This document shows, piece by piece, positions 57,686 through 64,000 of a stretch of DNA of 64,000 nt (positions are counted from its first letter, which is position 1; the number at the start of each line of letters is the position of its first letter). The notes below the pieces were generated by a model. The model searched no databases, was not told where the DNA came from, and worked only from the letters and a program-made list of their open reading frames with translations. Source of the stretch: Sphagnum compactum (lineage: Eukaryota > Bryophyta > Sphagnopsida > Sphagnales); contig OZ234495.1 in the NCBI GenBank assembly GCA_965153455.1, forward strand, positions 5,394,001 through 5,458,000, written 5' to 3'. The position numbers were made by a program, and so were the translations under genes.

Positions 57686-60450
57686 GTTTGTTGTTGGTTC
57701 TTTCATGAGAATTGTCATTTATTCTAAATTCATAAAAAAAACCTTAAACCTAGAGGGTCTTTTGATATTGGAAAAAAAACCCCCAATCTAGAGGTTCTAA
57801 GATTCTGAAAATTTTGATAAAATCACAATTAGAGGTTTTGATTTCTAAAATTTTAAGCTTTGAATTAGAAGTTTTGGCAAAATCAAAGAATCACCTAATG
57901 ATGGCATGTACATGTATTAGCCATGCAAACCACCATTTATAACCATGTGTTAAATCATTTACACTTATTCCTAGGTCTTTACACTTACACAATCTTATAT
58001 ATATACATATATTTGGCATGTAAGGTTGTGTTACTGTAAATTATGGTGTAATATCCTTGCTTTTATTTATTTACAATCAATAACTTCAATGACATTTTGA
58101 GAGGTGCAACATGCTTGTTTTGTTATAAACTTTAGTTCTTTGTATGAAAATGAATGAATGAACATTAGCTTATATATATATTGCATTCTTTCCATAGAAT
58201 TCAAGATGATAACTGTGGAAATGGGGTTGGGTCAACAAAGATAGAATTCAAGGTGAACTTCAAAGTCTGCATACTTAAGGATATGTTATGAGTTTTCCCA
58301 TGTTGCTCCCTATTGTTTAAGTTTTTTTTGTGAGTGTAGCTGGCGGTGTCATTTTAAGTGAACTCCATACCCTTTTGATAATTTTTCACTACCTTTTTTT
58401 GTGGCTCCCATTTGTTGTAGTTTTAAATATTAGGGTTTAGGGTTAGCTCCCTCCATGTTGAACCTCCATGTTCCCCTTTATTAACATTTTATGTAAATGC
58501 AAATGGAATGTTATGGTTGTCTTGCAACTCTTGGCATTGTTGTGAGCTTGGTCAATAACCTCTTTCAAGTGAATCACACCCCCTTGTCATCTTGCACACA
58601 CTTTCATTGTGGTTTTGTATAGGATGTTTTTATTATGAAAACCACAATTGTTAATCACAATGAAAGGTGTAATATCATTGTTTTTACAAACTATACTTGC
58701 TAATGACAATGAAAAAAATAATACATTCATTTTTTTGCAAATTATAATTTTTAATGATAATGGGAGGTGCAATACCTTCATTTTTTTTGCAAGCCATGAT
58801 TTTTCACAACAATAAGAAATGTAATACTACATTTTGTTATAACCTCAATTCTTTGTGAAAGAATGGATGGAATACCTTCTACATGTGTATGGTACATTCT
58901 TCTTTTCATGTTCTCTTTTCACAAAATGTACAAAAACTTGATTTTGATTTATGAGAAATGAATTATACTATGATAACAAATTTTCATGGTTTTTGATTTG
59001 ATTTTATGAGTTAGGCTATGGCAAGCGGATAAAATTATTTGGACTCGAAGGGTTTAGCTCATTGCCAAATGAAGAACCTAATCTCAATTTGTTGAATGAA
59101 GAACCTTTTTTATCTCATTGTTTTTAGATGTTCTTACATTTAAAAAACACTCAAGCTTCTTCATCCACATGTGTTAGTATAAACATCAAAACCTCTACCA
59201 CTAAAAAATGCCAATTGATAAAATCTTTATCGACTTTGAATAATCAAACCAATTTTGGGCAACATATGATCACAAGTCTTCACCTTGAAAAAAAAAAGGT
59301 AAAAAGTCCAATAAAAAACCCAATGGCAGGAATCATTACACAAAAGACAAAAGGGAAGGCCAAAGCAAGGCCAAAAGACGTGTAGCCCGTAGGAACCAAA
59401 GAATGGAGAGGGCTAGTCCTTCTCATGGTAGGAAGTTATCTCACCCACCACCCCTCTAATGTCACCTACATGCAAATCTTGAGATCTAATAGTAATGGGA
59501 GGTTTAGAACAAGCATCTCCCACCAACGCAATCTTTCTCTCTATAGCATAGGCTAAAGCATGTTGAAGAGCAATACTAACACACTATTTGAAAAATAAAT
59601 GCAAAAAGTCTTCACCTTGGGCTTTTTGTTGTTGTGAACAATAGAGATGGCCTTGGCCCCAACAATGTGCGATAGTAATGTTGTATTTTGCTTAAATTGT
59701 TCCCTTGGCACGTGTTCTTGATGTTTAGTTTCTCAATGTAGAGGAATGCTTCCAAAATTGAGACATGTTTCCATAATCTTGGTATTGAAATGATGTTGTT
59801 TTACTAGACATTTGTTTTTTTTCATGTGACATTGAGTTGTTGGGCATTTCTAAATGCATTTTGATCCAAGGGTCAAATTGACAATTTGTAACGTGTCAAT
59901 TTTATGCCACAAATGCATGTTTGATATTGGGATTAACTTTAATTCATTCCTAAAATGCAACAAAGATTGGATGCATTAAATAGTAGACATTACATGAAAG
60001 GATGATAAACTATTAAAAAAGGTTGGCAAACTAAAGTAGAGTCTAAAAATGAGACAATTTTGAAGTAAACACAATAAAGTGGACATTATGGCCCTTTTGG
60101 GCAATACCTTCATCCAAGGCACTCCCCTTATTGTAGAAGGACTGATAGTTACATTAATTTAAAGATGACACATACTTTGCAATACCTTCATTTTGTTTAA
60201 AACCCCCCAATGGCTATTTAGGGTTGTAGGGGGGAAGGACTTGCAAGGGCCCATGTTTTTGCATTCATTTTTCTCTTCATTTATTTATTTACAATGCTTG
60301 GTCTTCACATTGCTATGCACTGCTAGGGATGATGAAAAGATGGGAAAAAAATTGAAATTAATTTTCATTCAAATAAAAATATTGAATGACATTGCATGCA
60401 ATTTGAATTGAATTGAATTGAAATTGAATTATTACAATCCAAATTCAATT
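57686..60450. other. AT-rich shared part of copy R, no gene
   Basis: Counterpart of L 37530-40292. It has no coding signal and is nearly the same as L base for base, with small indels (for example a 10-base gaattgaatt expansion near 60407). Confidence 0.6.
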
Positions 60451-62408
60451 GAGGTCAAATCCAATGGAATTGAATTCAAAAACATTAAATTGAATTAAAA
60501 TACATTGAGTGGAATTCAAATCCATTGGAATTAGATTTGAATTCAATTGAATTCCAATTTGACTAAATTCAATGCAAATTCAATTTGAAAAGAAATGAGA
60601 TGCAATTTGATGCATAAAAATATTGAATATTTGCTCATTGTTTCCATCATTTGTGAGTATGGTGTTTTAAAAAAAGCTCTAAAAAAACACAAATCTGAAA
60701 AAACACTTTTCCATTCCATTCAAAGCAGATTCCAAACCAGAATCTTCTTCAATAGGATGAAATAGTACAAGACCCTATAAACATTCCGCCCTAACCAATT
60801 CTGATGTAATGATTGATATTGGAATTTATAATACATACAACATGAAATGGCTGTACAGGGTTATACACTTACAACTCAACATCCAATGTTCTCCACTTAC
60901 ACATACATGTACATGAAAATTACGTACTGACACATAATGTAAATACATTTCCCAAATACACTTACTCATCCTGAAAGTGCATATCCTAAAGCATATAAGC
61001 GCACAACACTGATACAACCTCAACTGTGTAACCTAATTTTGAGAGCTTCAACTTGCTTAACGTTGCTCCCTTTCTGGTTTCAATATAAGCCATTAGCAAT
61101 AAGAAGACATGATTTAGAAATTGAATGTAGTGAAATTGAATGCAATGTAGGGTTTCACTGCACAACTTCCAACCTGCTTGTCTCCAAGCCAAAACCCAAT
61201 TTGATGTGACCTTCACACCTCTGATGCAAGTCCATTAAACAATGATCTGAGGATATTGTCACAAAAAATAGACAATGTCAATCTGCAAATTTACCTTCCA
61301 CATCTGAATAGATTCCAACCAATCAGCAGCAACCTTGCCACAACCCCCCTTTAACTGAGGAGTACAAGGAATGCCCTGATTTTAACTAGTACTTGCTTAC
61401 GCTATGAATCCTAACTTTGCAGGTTACTCTTTGAATTCCAACATGGACCAAAAAGCATCATCAATCTCACAAGTTCCTCACACTGATAGTAGACAGTTCA
61501 CATTATTCAGATCTCATAAACTTGAAGACATAGGATAAGTACTGACTGACTACATATAGAAAAGACTTGGTTGCCCTCTAAATGGGTTTTTGGAGCTCCA
61601 AAAACACTCCTAAAAGATTGATTAGTCATGAAGTGAGGGAGGAAACCCAGATGTCCATCACTGCACTGTCCATCAACTGACAGTGGATGTCTAGCAACTT
61701 TTCCATTGTAGGCAAACTTGCATTAGTCTCTTCTCCTAATTCCTTCTTAACTCACAGCTCACTCCACCCAAAAGTATAATGCGACATCAATGTAATCTTT
61801 GAAATCTTACAGTGCACTACATGGTCCTTGTTTGCAGAGGATACTAGGGATATACTGTTTCCCAAACAACCTCATTGTAGCTGAAGCTTGTTGCAGAGAG
61901 GATTCAGCCACACCTGCCTCGCATTTCAATCCATCTGAGGGTTGCATCGAAAGAATTTGCTCATCTTACAGCCCTGGATAACTGCAGCACATTTCCAGGC
62001 ACAAAAGAGATCATTAGACTTGACTGGCAAAATGGAGTGGTGTTCAACAAGCAGTGTTTTCCAGATCTCTGTTCCTGAAACCTGCATGTTCTTTTCATCA
62101 AGGCAGGCAGGCACATTTGCACATACCGCAATGTGGGCTCCATAGATATTTCTGTTCCAGACTCCAAATTTATCCATATGAAACTCCATATTTATCCACT
62201 TGTAACCCTTATTTATCCACGCTGATGATGCATTTCACTTCCTCCTGAAAGATCTTGCACTTAAAAACGCTATGCCCACCATGCCAATCATGCCAGTCTT
62301 CTAATGCACTGCAAGATCTCATAGAGAGGCTGTTCCTGCATCAAGTTTCCCATATGGTCTCGTTGATGCCAGAGTGGTTCGTTGCTTGCGGTTTCTATGT
62401 TCTCTCAC
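60451..62408. other. Downstream flank of SMG8, no gene seen
   Basis: 60451-60600 is dense in gaattcaatt/aattgaattc words in both orientations. After about 60700 the sequence is less AT-rich and probably includes the 3' untranslated region of the minus-strand SMG8 gene. ORFs around 61926-62189 overlap in several frames and have no domain. Confidence 0.5.
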
Positions 62409-64000
62409 TTAGCCAGCTGGCACCAGTGCATCACCCCCTCCTGAGATCACATATATTGCGCTGCACTTGTGGAGCCAAGCAGTGCGTTCTGGGTTCTCCT
62501 TGTTGCAGAAAAGAGGGGTTCGAACCCCATTTTGCCCTTCCATGTAATAAACAAATGGCAGTCGCAGACTAAGGAAGCTGTCCGGTGGTAGTACCACTTC
62601 AGAACCACTGTGGAACTCCATACCAGCCTTTGCCTGTTTTGACGCACTCAGAATATGAGATTCACCCACAGTATAACAGAACTTCCTAACAGCATTTAAA
62701 CCATAAAAAATTTGCATCCAACATTCATTGAAAAAGGCATTTAGATCATAAAGTTGGTGAGGGATACAGAGATGGAGCAGGTAGAAATGTTGGCAAACCT
62801 CAAATTCTACCACAGCACGAGATGCAAGGACCAAGGGAAATGGTGGTGTGACCTGAACAAGAACACAGTGAATCAGTTCAGCTGATCTGATAAAATATCT
62901 TCATCAGAAGGGAGAACTTCTCCATACATATGATTTAAGTCAACCTGATTTCACAAGACTATCTCTTCAAACACAGGCTGCAGAGGAGGCGCAATCAAGT
63001 TTTACATACCAAAAAGATCCGTTGAAGCTGTGAAACGCAACCTGCAAAAACTACCCCATCCTGTTTGCTGTCTGAATCCCGACAATAAGGACAGTTCATG
63101 TAAATGGGGAGATTCAGTCCCAGCAATGTATGCCCATCACTGGAGCCTTCTGATATACTCATGAATGTGAGACCCTCTGCAGCCTTTTGTTCAACTTGTG
63201 TGCTCGTGTCTAAAGTTTCTCCATAGAACCCAGCTGAAGCATCTTGGCCTCCACTTGCTGTAGAATGTTCTTTGGATGGACCGGCCCGGCGGTCTTGTTT
63301 AGTCTGCTTTGGCAACACATCAGAACTTTCTCTTACAGAATGTTGCACATTGGAAGGTAGTTGCGTGTAGGATGGACCCAGACTTTGGAGGTGATCAACA
63401 GAAAGGAGGAACCGGTGGCCATGGGGACATTCATGCTCAAAGCCTACATAGGCACAAAACTCCTCTGTCTTTGTGGATCTGATGCCTCCGACTGCAACTG
63501 CATCAGAATCTGTAGACTCCTTGTCAGCATTTTCTCTGCCATTTTGCATAATGTTCACACTTTCAGGATGCTTCTCTGAAGTCACATTCATTGTATCAGG
63601 TTTAGCTGGCAGATGATGTTCCCCTTGCATTGGCTGGGAGGCTGATAAGGTTTTCCTCTCCTTCCCAATTGTTTGCTTTGCAGATTTTGCTGATGTGACT
63701 GCTAGCAATCGTTCATTCTTCTGGGGAAGGGGAGGAAAGGCTGCATCTCCACCATAGCTGGCCTTGAAAAACGTAGTTGACATTGCCCGCCTATCAGACA
63801 CCACAGAGGGGGCTTTTGACAGGCCTCTCATCTCTGTGATAGCTCCCTTTTCAGCAACTTTGCTATACAGACTTTGCTGTGGATATCCTGATGCTTTTGA
63901 CTCCAATGCTGCTGTTTGTGGCCTTGGTAGTAAAACCTTTGGTTTACTTGCAAGAAGGTCTGTGTCTGTTGCCACATCCTCAGTCCCAGGACCAGCATCC
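62409..64000 (-). CDS. SMG8: SMG8, C-terminal part (nonsense-mediated mRNA decay), runs off the window
   Basis: Two minus-strand exons: 63010 to beyond 64000 (5' partial) and 62409-62852, with a GTATGT..CAG intron of 157 bp in phase 0. The visible protein (about 477 residues) has a Ser/Lys-rich poorly conserved part, then FCAYVGFEHECPHGHRFLL (Cys/His motif of SMG8), then LNLPIYMNCPYCRDS, GCVSQLQRIFLVTPPFPLVL, VVLPPDSFLSLRLPFVYY and ERTAWLHKCSAIYVIS, ending shortly afterwards at a stop. This is the conserved SMG8 C-terminal order. SMG8 with SMG9 binds and restrains the kinase SMG1, which phosphorylates UPF1 in mRNA surveillance. The frame stays open to the window edge, so the N-terminal GTPase-like domain lies outside. 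No damage is seen. Confidence 0.92.

Larger units (their letters stand above)
45924..60450. repeat. Segmental duplication, copy R (partner at 25003-40292)
   Basis: Same order and orientation as copy L. R-specific changes: loss of the region equivalent to L 27943-28297, a different DNA block at 50304-51250 between the gene and the Helitron, a group II intron fragment at 52811-52907, a ~100-bp inversion at 54726-54829 with about 640 extra bases after it, and a pogo transposon at 55531-57683. After 60450 R continues into gaattcaattgaattc-type inverted words not present after L. Confidence 0.92.

Noticed and set aside
25003-60450. The two 15-kb copies as LTRs or ends of a giant transposon
   Set aside because: No TG..CA ends, primer-binding site, polypurine tract, terminal inverted repeat or target duplication at the borders, and no gag/pol or other element gene set between them.
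62505-62535. ggttcgaacc, a tRNA B-box-like word
   Set aside because: It lies inside the SMG8 last exon and has no A-box or clover-leaf around it.
1-64000. CRISPR arrays, operons, bacterial-type gene clusters
   Set aside because: Introns, low gene density and eukaryotic gene families show a plant nuclear sequence; the tandem repeats seen have no unique spacers.

Overview
The window looks like nuclear DNA of a land plant with a large, repeat-rich, AT-rich genome. Spliceosomal introns with GT..AG borders, a plant-style Sec14/CRAL-TRIO gene, an SMG8 gene, a SUVR-type SET remnant, a plastid-type Hsp70 exon and Helitrons all point that way. Very low gene density (two recognisable multi-exon genes and one duplicated intron-less gene in 64 kb) and the many decayed transposase remnants suggest a fern or another large-genome seed-free plant. 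The species cannot be fixed from sequence alone.

Layout. Bases 1-10900 are a graveyard: a SUVR-like histone methyltransferase pseudogene (2039-2967, minus), two unassigned decayed coding stretches that may belong to one old gene (3321-4225 and 5531-6806, minus; the second has a Cys/His-rich block), a one-stop ORF remnant (7940-8331, plus) and a 344-bp tandem repeat (8385-9093). Bases 10949-13238 (minus) hold an intact five-exon Sec14-like lipid-transfer gene. Bases 13239-25000 are intergenic with an 11-bp tandem array (19514-19903) and a decayed hAT transposase (20713-22040).

Bases 25003-40292 and 45924-60450 are two direct copies, about 15 kb each, of one segment (called L and R here), separated by 5.6 kb. 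Each copy carries one uncharacterised intron-less gene on the minus strand (28351-30033 and 48925-50130), with a candidate permuted papain-like (PPPDE/LRAT-type) domain, an N-myristoylation-type start and a C-terminal membrane segment. In L the domain is duplicated in tandem and the N-terminal unit has lost its candidate catalytic cysteine. Next to each gene lie Helitron sequences with hairpin-CTAG 3' ends. The copies differ by a 507-bp intragenic duplication, a 355-bp indel behind the gene, an exchange of the gene's upstream flank that stops exactly at a Helitron 5' end, a ~100-bp group II intron domain V fragment (R), a ~100-bp inversion, and a 2.15-kb pogo/Tigger transposon (R only, 55531-57683).

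Bases 60451-62408 are intergenic or 3' flank, and 62409-64000 (minus) is the C-terminal part of SMG8, running off the window. No rRNA gene, functional tRNA, CRISPR array or operon was seen. The window reads as mobile-DNA-driven divergence of two young paralogues between ordinary housekeeping genes.
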